Shown: positions 1-5,446, counted from the first letter of the stretch. The stretch: DNA of 5,725 nt from Candidatus Heimdallarchaeota archaeon (GCA_029882335.1 JAOUKW010000273.1:1-5725), one strand, 5' to 3'. Notes: generated by a model from the sequence alone, not told the origin. A program made the numbers and translations.

Positions 1-127
1 AGGCAGGGTTTGGGCTGAACGTGTGTATGTATATACAAAAAAGATCATGAATGTAGGTAGCTTATACAAATCTAATACAGCAATGATTACAGATATTTTG
101 GATTTCGTAAAATGGAATTTAGTTTAG
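1..127 (+). CDS. Possible C-terminal end of an unknown protein entering from the left
   Basis: One forward frame is open from the left edge (first full codon at 2-4) to a TAG at 125-127, giving 41 residues that begin GRVWAERVYVYTKK and end ITDILDFVKWNLV. The residue mix is protein-like, and the frame would end 46 bp before the convergent ADP-ribosylglycohydrolase gene ends at 174, which is a sensible arrangement. I do not recognise a family in it. In DNA this AT-rich an open run of about 40 codons can arise by chance in one of six frames, so this is a tentative call. The gene start would lie outside the window. Confidence 0.35.
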   Translation, partial: GRVWAERVYVYTKKIMNVGSLYKSNTAMITDILDFVKWNLV

Positions 128-173
128 TTTAATTAATACGGTGTAGGTGGAAGACTTAGTATTTAACAAGAAA

Positions 174-1094
174 TCAAGTTTGAACATTTTTTAGGCGAGT
201 TATATAATCATCCAATATTTCACTATTTCTAAGATTAGGAATCCAATCTTTTGGAATGGCATCTAAACCAAGAAATGCACCTGAAATACCACCTGCAATA
301 CAACCAACTGAATCAGAATCTCCGGTTATATTAATTGCAGTAGTGACGGTTTTTTTATAGTTATCTGGATTTCTAAGAACTGAAAACATTGCCATAGCAA
401 ACGCTTCTTCTCCAATCCAGCCTTCTCCTAGTTGCATCATTGCATCTTCGGTGGAAATATCCGATTTAGATAATTCAAAGGCTAATTTGATTGCATCGTC
501 AAATTCATCAGAAATATCTTTTGTAGCATCAAGTATTTGAGGTAAGGTGTCTTTTGGGTGTATCCCATCAAACATCAGTTTAATAATTACAGCACCCGCA
601 ATACAAGCAGCATCTGCTGTTGGATGTGCATGAGTTGCAATACCACTGGCAGATGCAACTTCAATTAGTTTATTCAGGTCATTTTTGTAAAAATATCCAA
701 TTATTCCTGAACGCATAACTGAACCACATCCTTTTGATTCTTTCACCCCTGATTCTCTCCAAGATAGACCTTCTTTTAGCATATGGGCACCTGTCAAACA
801 AGTATTACCCGGTGTGTGACCAGGATTATTTATCCATTCAACAAATTCTTTACTCATAACTTCCATTATCTCATCAATTGATCCATCATTTTTTTGAATC
901 AATGATTTGGTTATGGCTAACATCATTTGAGTATCATCGGTCCAAAACGAATCGGGTGGTAAATTTTCTATTCCATTAGGTGGATAAATTCTTTTTATAT
1001 CATCTAGTGAATAAAATTCAATTGGTTGACCTAATGCATCTCCCATTGCTGATCCAAAGATATACCCTTCTAATCTATTATTTATTGTAATCAT
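174..1094 (-). CDS. ADP-ribosylglycohydrolase (ARH/DraG family)
   Basis: This 306-residue protein should hydrolyse the bond between ADP-ribose and a modified protein side chain or small molecule, in the cytoplasm, using a two-metal Mg site. The family signatures are all visible: GSAMGDALG at 14-22; WTDDTQ at 51-56, giving the metal ligands T52, D53 and D54; GHTPGNTC at 92-99; GCGSVMR at 122-128; THAHPTAD at 154-161; and GDSDSVG at 258-264, giving D259, D261 and S262 as the second ligand set. Length is normal for the family and no catalytic element is missing. There is no signal peptide. The ATG at 1094 sits 24 nt after a TATA-like element, so the mRNA is probably leaderless. No ADP-ribosyltransferase or nitrogenase gene is present here, so the substrate (Arg-, Ser-linked or free ADP-ribose derivative) cannot be told and the name draG is not justified. 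Confidence 0.93.
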   Translation of the reverse strand: MITINNRLEGYIFGSAMGDALGQPIEFYSLDDIKRIYPPNGIENLPPDSFWTDDTQMMLAITKSLIQKNDGSIDEIMEVMSKEFVEWINNPGHTPGNTCLTGAHMLKEGLSWRESGVKESKGCGSVMRSGIIGYFYKNDLNKLIEVASASGIATHAHPTADAACIAGAVIIKLMFDGIHPKDTLPQILDATKDISDEFDDAIKLAFELSKSDISTEDAMMQLGEGWIGEEAFAMAMFSVLRNPDNYKKTVTTAINITGDSDSVGCIAGGISGAFLGLDAIPKDWIPNLRNSEILDDYITRLKNVQT

Positions 1095-1113
1095 ATGAAG
1101 TCTATGTAATGAG

Positions 1114-1123
1114 TATATGTAAA
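1114..1123 (-). promoter_or_regulatory. Archaeal TATA-like box of the ADP-ribosylglycohydrolase gene
   Basis: On the minus strand this reads TTTACATATA and is preceded by the purine-rich GCAGAG, a plausible BRE. Its centre lies about 24 nt before the A of the ATG at 1094, which places the transcription start at or next to the start codon. No Shine-Dalgarno site is seen before that ATG, in agreement with a leaderless mRNA. Confidence 0.5.
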
Positions 1124-1130
1124 CTCTGCT

Positions 1131-1139
1131 AAAAAAAAA
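1131..1139 (-). terminator. Poly-T terminator of the methyltransferase gene
   Basis: On the minus strand a run of nine T follows the methyltransferase stop codon (1154-1156) by about 15 nt. Archaeal RNA polymerase stops at such T tracts without needing a hairpin. The tract lies just upstream of the TATA box of the next gene on the same strand, which argues against an operon. Confidence 0.55.
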
Positions 1140-1153
1140 TATTTAATTATAAT

Positions 1154-2008
1154 TTATTTTTTCATTCCTGCTGCAATAATTACTTCATTTGAGGTTGAAA
1201 ATCCTTCTTCACTCTCAAACTTCAATAGTGCTTGCCGGATATCTTTCCATGTTTGTTCTTGTTCTTCATCGGATAGTGGAGCAAGTATAGCATGAATTGC
1301 ACCAGCAATATCTTTTAGAAAATCCGTGCATTCTTGGGCAGAGGACAGTTTAAATGAACTATTAAGATATTCAACTTGAATATCTTCAAATCCTGCAGAA
1401 TGCAATAATTCTGTAATCATACCGGGTGCACCTAAGCTGAATAATCCCGGAGCTCCTTTAGGGGGTGGAGAAGCATTTACTCTTTGCATTGCAGTCATTG
1501 CAGGGACTGAAATCCACGGACTTTTATCTGGGGTAGAAAATACAACTACCGATATTCTACTGCTTGGCTTCAATACTCTATATGCTTCATCTAATACTTT
1601 TTCATATCCTGGAATTAACATCAGCCCCAGTCTACAAATTACTGCATCAAATGAGTTATCTGGTAACTCTAGATTTCCTGCATCCATAACTTTTGTTTCT
1701 AAGTTTGAATATCCTTTATTTTTAGCCTCTTGGGCTGCATATTCCATGAGATTGGTGGAAATATCTGTTGCTAAAACATATCCACTGTTTCCAACTCTTT
1801 CTATTGCAGAAAAAGATTGATCTCCATCTCCTGCGGCAATATCTAATACACGATCTCCATTTTCGATATTTGCCATATCTAACATCAAATCTGTAGCATC
1901 TTTTAGTAAGGTGGAGATGAAAGGAATCCATTTATGCCATCCTGCTGCCACTTTATTCCATTCTTTTTTAATTTGGTCTCTTTTTTCAGAAATAATACTC
2001 TCTTTCAC
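1154..2008 (-). CDS. SAM-dependent class I methyltransferase (UbiE/Methyltransf_11-like)
   Basis: This 284-residue cytoplasmic enzyme transfers a methyl group from S-adenosylmethionine to an unknown acceptor. It has a Rossmann-fold core. Motif I is RVLDIAAGDGD at 53-63, with the Gly-rich SAM loop. The acidic end of strand 2 is LATDIS at 79-84. VMDAGNLELPDNSFD at 107-121 supplies the adenine-contacting Asp and the post-motif, and VLKPSSRISVVVFS at 145-158 is motif III. The N-terminal helix EWNKVAAGWHKW (16-27) resembles the entry helix of UbiE-like enzymes. The C-terminal part (about 165-284) is helical and probably forms the acceptor pocket. The start is GTG at 2006-2008; the first internal ATG would remove 42 residues, including the entry helix. 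A TATA-like element about 25 nt upstream supports a leaderless GTG start. Neighbouring genes give no hint of the substrate, so menaquinone, lipid, arsenite and small-molecule methylation all remain possible. Confidence 0.88.
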   Translation of the reverse strand: MKESIISEKRDQIKKEWNKVAAGWHKWIPFISTLLKDATDLMLDMANIENGDRVLDIAAGDGDQSFSAIERVGNSGYVLATDISTNLMEYAAQEAKNKGYSNLETKVMDAGNLELPDNSFDAVICRLGLMLIPGYEKVLDEAYRVLKPSSRISVVVFSTPDKSPWISVPAMTAMQRVNASPPPKGAPGLFSLGAPGMITELLHSAGFEDIQVEYLNSSFKLSSAQECTDFLKDIAGAIHAILAPLSDEEQEQTWKDIRQALLKFESEEGFSTSNEVIIAAGMKK

Positions 2009-2029
2009 AATTTTGATAAGAATTTTAAT

Positions 2030-2037
2030 TATTTTAA
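2030..2037 (-). promoter_or_regulatory. TATA-like box of the methyltransferase gene
   Basis: On the minus strand this reads TTAAAATA, centred 25-26 nt before the GTG start at 2008. The surroundings are all A/T, so by sequence alone it is weak; the spacing, matching two other genes in this window, is the main argument. Confidence 0.4.
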
Positions 2038-2105
2038 TTAATTGATTGTATCGATTGATCTATCTATATTTTTGATATCATAATTTAAAATAGTAGTTGA
2101 TACTA

Positions 2106-2119
2106 CAGAAAATATAAAA
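2106..2119 (+). promoter_or_regulatory. BRE/TATA promoter of the B-box-like membrane protein gene
   Basis: The purine-rich CAGAA is followed by AATATAAAA (2111-2119), a good archaeal BRE plus TATA box. Transcription should begin about 25 nt after the box centre, near 2140, leaving a leader of roughly 13 nt that begins with the Shine-Dalgarno site. The region 2009-2152 is a divergent promoter region shared with the methyltransferase. An alternative box is TTTAAAATA at 2084-2092. Confidence 0.5.
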
Positions 2120-2137
2120 CCCTCTGTATTTAATTAC

Positions 2138-2143
2138 AAGGAG
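2138..2143 (+). promoter_or_regulatory. Shine-Dalgarno site AAGGAG that points to an ATA codon
   Basis: AAGGAG is a strong ribosome-binding sequence. Nine nucleotides after GGAG comes ATA at 2153-2155, and a second ATA follows at 2156-2158; both are in frame with the zinc-binding protein. The same nine-base spacing is used by the gene at 4967-5329, where GAGG is followed by a normal ATG. This site therefore fixes the expected start although no standard start codon is there. Confidence 0.55.
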
Positions 2144-2152
2144 TTTTCGCGA

Positions 2153-2515
2153 ATAATAGCGAGTCGTAATAATTGTTATATTCATACAGATAAAACTGCT
2201 GTTAAACAATGTGCTCAATGTTCTAAGCTGATATGTCCTGAAGATAAGAGAACAGGAACTAGGTATAAAAGAGAATATAATGAAGATGCTAGTGAATTGA
2301 TAAAGTTACAGATGAAAGGCGTCCCTGTTACTGAAGTCTTGATTGTATGTCCATCTTGTTTATCTGATTTACATATTGAGAATCAAAATGTAGCACAACA
2401 ATTAAATCAGGCAAATAGAGAAAGAGTGAAAAATGTGAATAAAAGAGCGATCTATGTCTATATTGGTATTGGTGTTATTGCATTGATCTTCTTTTTACTC
2501 AATCCAATTGATTAA
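2153..2515 (+). CDS. B-box-like zinc-finger protein with C-terminal membrane anchor
   Basis: The frame is open from 2084 to the TAA at 2513-2515, and the coding part is much longer than the segment after the first TTG (2297). Counting from the ATA at 2153 the product is 120 residues. It begins with a zinc-binding pattern C8-x2-H11-x8-C20-x2-C23-x4-C28-x2-D31, which is the first part of a B-box finger, followed by a distant C66-PS-C69 pair that probably replaces the last two ligands. A charged, Gln/Asn-rich linker (about 75-98) leads to one hydrophobic helix, AIYVYIGIGVIALIFFLL at 99-116, and a four-residue tail. It should therefore be a tail-anchored membrane protein with its zinc domain in the cytoplasm. 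Similar short Cys/His-plus-helix proteins are, as I recall, common in Asgard archaea; function is unknown. No ATG, GTG or TTG exists in frame before the zinc ligands, so the start is either a non-standard ATA/ATT or an ATG lost by mutation or assembly error. Confidence 0.65.
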   Translation: MIASRNNCYIHTDKTAVKQCAQCSKLICPEDKRTGTRYKREYNEDASELIKLQMKGVPVTEVLIVCPSCLSDLHIENQNVAQQLNQANRERVKNVNKRAIYVYIGIGVIALIFFLLNPID

Positions 2516-2733
2516 TAACATAATAACAATGGTTAAATTGGTTCGGTTTGCTAGAATTTGCAATTATATTTAACTTAAATGACAAGATGTTGACAGTACA
2601 ACCCATCTGATATTGAATTGATTGATACTATGATTGAATTTGCTATACATATTATGAATAACTGGTCTTTTGCTGTCATCCATTATTTTAATAATTAAAT
2701 CCTCTGGAGAATTGGTCATTGACATATATTTTG

Positions 2734-4053
2734 TTATGATTGAGAAATCTGTTCAATTCTGCTTATTATGGTGGGTTGCAATTCAACTGGGCTTATTAAT
2801 CTCAGAACATGCAATTCTTTCAAAGTTGATATCTTTTGGATTATCTTTTTAGAAACATCCATATTATTCTCTTCCATAATTAGCTTTAATAGAAATTCAC
2901 TATGTTCAATGTTGTGTATTAAGACTTCCTTATCACTCTCTTCATCATGGTAAATGTCAGTAATGAAGTTAAAGTATTTTTCATCCTTAAGGTTTGACAA
3001 AGCATATAGTCTGAACATTGGATTTTTATGAGCAACAAACTCTTGAAGGATTTTTTCATCTTTTATTAGGGTTAATGCAACAACTCGAAGTAAGATGAGG
3101 TCATCTGATAGAGCAGTAATATATAATTCATCACTTGATAGTTGATATAATTGAGTTACTTTGTGTAATATATGATCTATTGGAAATTTAACAGAAATAA
3201 CACCATCTAATGAATATAATCGCTTTATTGCAAGTAATTTATGACGAATATTGATTTCATCGTTCATGCAAATTGATTCAAGTTTTCTTCTATCAATCAA
3301 CTGAGTAATATACCAGCCATAAAGAAAGGGATTTGCACTTTTTTCACATAATTCATCTGTTTTTACTGATGAATCTTTTGAAATTTGTGATTGCAATATA
3401 TTATAGTGGGATGCTAATTGTAAAATTTCATAAGACTTTAGGTCAATTACCTCATATTCTTTCATACTAACCTGTAAGTAATCAATATAGAAATTATAAA
3501 GATATGTCATTGCTAAGCTGTAATTAATCCCAAAATCCTCATCAGCAATGTCTTCAAAATGACTTGATGAAAGATCAGCTTTATTTCCTATAAGTATAAA
3601 TTGATGTTGTCTTCCACTTAATGCAAATGAAACCATTAGTTGATATAATGCCTGATTAAATGTTTTATAACGAGTGATATCGAAAATCAAGATTGTAAAG
3701 GAATTCCAAGCAAAGAAAGTTTTTCTCAAATGTTTATAAAATTGTTTATTTTCAATTTTGGAAGTTGCATCCCATATCTGAATGGTCACATCATAATCTT
3801 CAAACTTAATTTTCCTTGTATCAAACCTGAAATTTCTACCCAAGGTACACATAGATTGGAATTTATTATCCATTAGTATATTAGATAATGTTGTTTTTCC
3901 AACAGCATCTCCACCAGCAATGACTAATTTAAATAAAAATCTTTTATTTTGTCTTTTAATTTGTTCTCTTTCATGTCTCTTATGCTTAGCAGTTGTTAAA
4001 TGTTGTCGACTCATCGGCTTTTTTGTTTTAGAACCACATACACTACAAGGCAT
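2734..4053 (-). CDS. Zinc finger-Ras/Rab-like small GTPase-helical repeat fusion protein
   Basis: Read from the ATG at 4053 the protein has 439 residues and three parts. Residues 3-24 form a C2H2 zinc finger (C3-x2-C6-x11-H18-x5-H24) followed by a basic helix. Residues about 39-210 are a Rab/Ras-like G domain: P-loop GGDAVGKTT at 47-55 with K53 and T54, switch I TLGRNF at 70-75, G3 IWDATS at 93-98, G4 GNKAD at 156-160, and G5-like VSMK at 195-198. The G3 motif keeps the Asp but not the Gly of DxxG, and the catalytic Gln of Ras/Rab is absent, so nucleotide should be bound while hydrolysis is likely slow or needs a partner. Residues about 309-411 are helical repeats of roughly 25 residues with recurring R..AL..L.DEK.., similar to HEAT-like repeats and suited to protein binding. 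No lipid-attachment site or membrane helix is seen. The gene has its own TATA box 26 nt before ATG 4053, which lies inside the extra 16 codons that a start at 4101 would add. Confidence 0.85.
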   Translation of the reverse strand: MPCSVCGSKTKKPMSRQHLTTAKHKRHEREQIKRQNKRFLFKLVIAGGDAVGKTTLSNILMDNKFQSMCTLGRNFRFDTRKIKFEDYDVTIQIWDATSKIENKQFYKHLRKTFFAWNSFTILIFDITRYKTFNQALYQLMVSFALSGRQHQFILIGNKADLSSSHFEDIADEDFGINYSLAMTYLYNFYIDYLQVSMKEYEVIDLKSYEILQLASHYNILQSQISKDSSVKTDELCEKSANPFLYGWYITQLIDRRKLESICMNDEINIRHKLLAIKRLYSLDGVISVKFPIDHILHKVTQLYQLSSDELYITALSDDLILLRVVALTLIKDEKILQEFVAHKNPMFRLYALSNLKDEKYFNFITDIYHDEESDKEVLIHNIEHSEFLLKLIMEENNMDVSKKIIQKISTLKELHVLRLISPVELQPTIISRIEQISQS

Positions 4054-4074
4054 AAGTTTAAACAAATCAAATTT

Positions 4075-4084
4075 CTTATAAATT
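4075..4084 (-). promoter_or_regulatory. BRE/TATA promoter of the zinc finger-GTPase gene
   Basis: On the minus strand GCAAAATTTATAAG runs into the box AATTTATAAG, centred about 26 nt before the ATG at 4053. It predicts a leaderless mRNA starting at that ATG. The location, downstream of the alternative ATG at 4101, is the main reason for choosing the shorter protein. Confidence 0.6.
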
Positions 4085-4422
4085 TTGCATTTGTAGAACA
4101 TATTTTGAATATTTTCAAATTAAAGACCATAAAATACTTGACAACGAAATTAGTGTGATATCTAGAATATCCTTTTGTAGTTGGTCAATCACTCATAATA
4201 AAAAAAAATTATTAATTTATTATTGTAGTTTTAGTATTTCTATTGACAAACCATAGATTATTAAATCCAATGAATAGTTGGTGATGTTTATCTTGTACCT
4301 ATAATATAACTAAGGATGTAGTGTATTTGTAGCTGCCATAAACTGGTTTCATGGCATAACTTCAGTAAATGTTGATGGATTAGCCTTAGGAACTCACATC
4401 TTTACCATTCGTGTATATAATC

Positions 4423-4433
4423 ATTCTCGCTAA
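4423..4433 (+). repeat. 11-bp direct repeat, left copy
   Basis: ATTCTCGCTAA occurs here and again, identically, at 4497-4507. It falls where the relic surface domain breaks off; the right copy falls where the relic seems to resume. The 63 bp between the copies are very AT-rich and have no clear terminal inverted repeats. Confidence 0.6.
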
Positions 4434-4496
4434 ATTTTTAATCATTCAGTATTGAATTTTTATTTTTATTCAACCATTAAGGTTTGTTTATAGAAA

Positions 4497-4507
4497 ATTC
4501 TCGCTAA
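4497..4507 (+). repeat. 11-bp direct repeat, right copy
   Basis: This is the second perfect copy of ATTCTCGCTAA. The pair could be a target-site duplication around a small insertion or a short slippage duplication. A 9-bp repeat, TAATCATTC at 4418-4426 and 4439-4447, overlaps the left copy and favours local duplication as a competing explanation. Confidence 0.6.
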
Positions 4508-4933
4508 CGGATACTTATAATTCTACAACAAGATAAGAAAAATGGATTTATTAGGACCTTTAAAAGAAATTTAATTTATGTTGATAATGCAGTAATCCTC
4601 CAAAATCGTATGTCACTAGGGTTATTATGCAAATATAACAGGCAATGATTGAATATTAATATCAACTGCAGGCAAACATTGAGATTAACTTAGAGAGGAA
4701 AATCATACACAATAGACCATTTTAACAACCCCAAAAAAATATATATTTAGTGATATAGAAGGATTCTTATTAATTTTTATTAATCAAAGGTAGTTCTGTG
4801 TTGAGAGTAAGACATCTAAAAAATGGAAAATAAATAAACCATACTAATTCCAATTAATGTGCTGAAAGTAGTGTTAATGACAAAATCATGTATGCGCTTC
4901 AGAAAATGACAAAAACCCTGTTACAAAACTAAC

Positions 4934-4941
4934 AAAAAAAA
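4934..4941 (-). terminator. Poly-T terminator of the 120-residue protein gene
   Basis: On the minus strand a run of eight T begins about 26 nt past the stop codon at 4967-4969, followed by GTTAGTTTTG. This is the usual form of an archaeal intrinsic terminator. Confidence 0.5.
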
Positions 4942-4966
4942 TATGATTATGGTTTTTGATTGGTTT

Positions 4967-5329
4967 TTAGAATTCATCCAATTCTTTTACATCAAAATCT
5001 AATTTAAGCTCAGATAAATGCTGTGAGTCAATGAAACAAGCCCTTCCATTTGGCAAAATAATAATATCTGCAAAAGAAAGACTATAGAAACGAACTTCAT
5101 CTTTATTGTGATAAGGAAAATTTATTTGTGCTTCACGTATTGCTATATCATTCAATGGTGCTGTTATTTCTTGTGTAAAAATCCAATGTTCAATAAAGAA
5201 CTCTTTTGTAATTTTTGGAGTACCCTCTGCATAAAAGATATACAAAATTGCATCTGTATGTAACCCTTTTTTTATCTTGTACAATTTAAAAGTATAGATT
5301 TTGGGAGATTCATCATCTCTTGTTACCAT
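4967..5329 (-). CDS. Hypothetical protein, 120 residues
   Basis: I do not recognise this protein. The frame is supported by a complete set of signals: a strong TATA box at 5358-5370, a GAGG Shine-Dalgarno site nine bases before ATG 5329, and a T8 tract after the stop. The sequence alternates hydrophobic and polar residues in strand-like runs (IYTFKLYKI at 11-19, AILYIFYAEG at 27-36, VRFYSLSFADIIIL at 79-92, ACFIDS at 97-102), with a probable helix around 40-50 and an acidic end, DFDVKELDEF (111-120). There is one cysteine, no signal peptide, no membrane helix and no obvious catalytic motif, so a small cytoplasmic beta-rich domain is likely. It lies between a relic surface-protein domain and a surface-protein gene, all separate transcription units, and the context does not reveal a role. 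Confidence 0.72.
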   Translation of the reverse strand: MVTRDDESPKIYTFKLYKIKKGLHTDAILYIFYAEGTPKITKEFFIEHWIFTQEITAPLNDIAIREAQINFPYHNKDEVRFYSLSFADIIILPNGRACFIDSQHLSELKLDFDVKELDEF

Positions 5330-5338
5330 TTTATCCTA

Positions 5339-5342
5339 CCTC
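5339..5342 (-). promoter_or_regulatory. Shine-Dalgarno site GAGG of the 120-residue protein gene
   Basis: On the minus strand GAGGT is separated by nine bases (counted from GAGG) from the ATG at 5329. With the TATA box at 5358-5370 the transcript should begin only about 10-14 nt before the ATG, so the site would be at the extreme 5' end of the mRNA. A nearer AGG (five bases from the ATG) is an alternative. Confidence 0.5.
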
Positions 5343-5357
5343 ATTAATTATAGTTTA

Positions 5358-5370
5358 GATTATATATAAA
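5358..5370 (-). promoter_or_regulatory. TATA box of the 120-residue protein gene
   Basis: On the minus strand this reads TTTATATATAATC, the best TATA box by sequence in the window, centred about 36 nt before ATG 5329. A second run of the kind, TAGTATATATAGATA, lies just upstream at about 5383-5397 and could be an alternative promoter or an operator. Confidence 0.6.
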
Positions 5371-5394
5371 TAGGTATTTTGGTATCTATATATA

Positions 5395-5446
5395 CTATGG
5401 TATAGAGGCACCATTTGGTTTACTGTTTGTAGGTTTTTTACCATAG
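5395..5446. repeat. 8-bp inverted repeat upstream of the 120-residue protein gene
   Basis: CTATGGTA at 5395-5402 is matched by its perfect complement TACCATAG at 5439-5446, with 36 bp between. Three copies of GGTAT (5373-5377, 5381-5385, 5399-5403) overlap or adjoin it on the promoter side. The arms are short enough to be chance in AT-rich DNA, but the position just upstream of a promoter fits a regulator-binding site. Confidence 0.3.

Larger units (their letters stand above)
4270..4536 (+). pseudogene. Decayed Ig/PKD-like domain of an archaeal surface protein
   Basis: Three in-order pieces in different frames read like one extracellular beta-sandwich domain. TYNITKD is read at 4297-4317. 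The next frame (4320-4421) gives SVFVAAINWFHGIT and then VNVDGLALGTHIFTIRVYN; adding one base at about 4318-4319 (for example GAT GGT AGT) joins the two into YNITKDGSVFVAAINW. After an interruption, SLTDTYNSTT at 4501-4530 resembles the closing strand, which in this kind of domain ends in SDTV.VTVT. Upstream, SW at 4276-4281 may be a further remnant, followed by an in-frame TGA. Stops at 4311-4313, 4330-4332 and 4431-4433 and the frame changes rule out an intact product. The partial gene at the right edge of the window shows the end of the same kind of domain on the opposite strand. Assignment is from memory of Asgard surface proteins, not from a search. Confidence 0.6.
4054..4966. other. 913-bp region without an intact gene
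   Basis: This stretch separates two minus-strand genes. It contains the promoter of the GTPase gene (4075-4084), a decayed surface-protein domain on the plus strand (about 4270-4536), an 11-bp direct repeat, an open but unrecognised 46-codon frame at 4508-4648, and the T8 terminator of the gene at 4967. Between about 4650 and 4930 I see only AT-rich sequence with short frames interrupted by stops on both strands. No tRNA-like cloverleaf, box C/D RNA or inverted-repeat transposon ends were found by eye. Confidence 0.6.

Noticed and set aside
1722..1931. A 69-codon minus-strand open frame inside the methyltransferase gene
   Set aside because: It overlaps the SAM-binding core in another frame and its product (rich in Arg, Cys, Trp) has no family features; it is a shadow of the real gene.
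174..2008. Operon of methyltransferase and ADP-ribosylglycohydrolase forming an ADP-ribose signalling or toxin-antitoxin pair
   Set aside because: The 59-bp gap holds a T9 terminator and a TATA-like box, the methyltransferase has no toxin features, and no ADP-ribosyltransferase is present.
2297..2515. TTG at 2297 as the start of the membrane-anchored zinc protein
   Set aside because: It would discard six of the eight zinc ligands and ignores the promoter and Shine-Dalgarno site upstream; the frame is open and meaningful back to at least 2174.
2670..2953. Two plus-strand open frames of about 60 codons (2670-2852 and 2768-2953)
   Set aside because: Both lie largely or wholly opposite the end of the GTPase gene, lack ribosome-binding sites and give unremarkable hydrophobic peptides.
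4199..4208. Nine-A run as a possible terminator on the minus strand
   Set aside because: No minus-strand gene ends just before it; it lies upstream of the GTPase gene and far from the end of the gene at 4967.
4860..4920. Plus-strand peptide AESSVNDKIMYALQ... and an antisense hydrophobic frame over the same bases
   Set aside because: Each is about 25-35 codons, without start or ribosome-binding site, and both cannot be coding; typical chance frames in AT-rich DNA.
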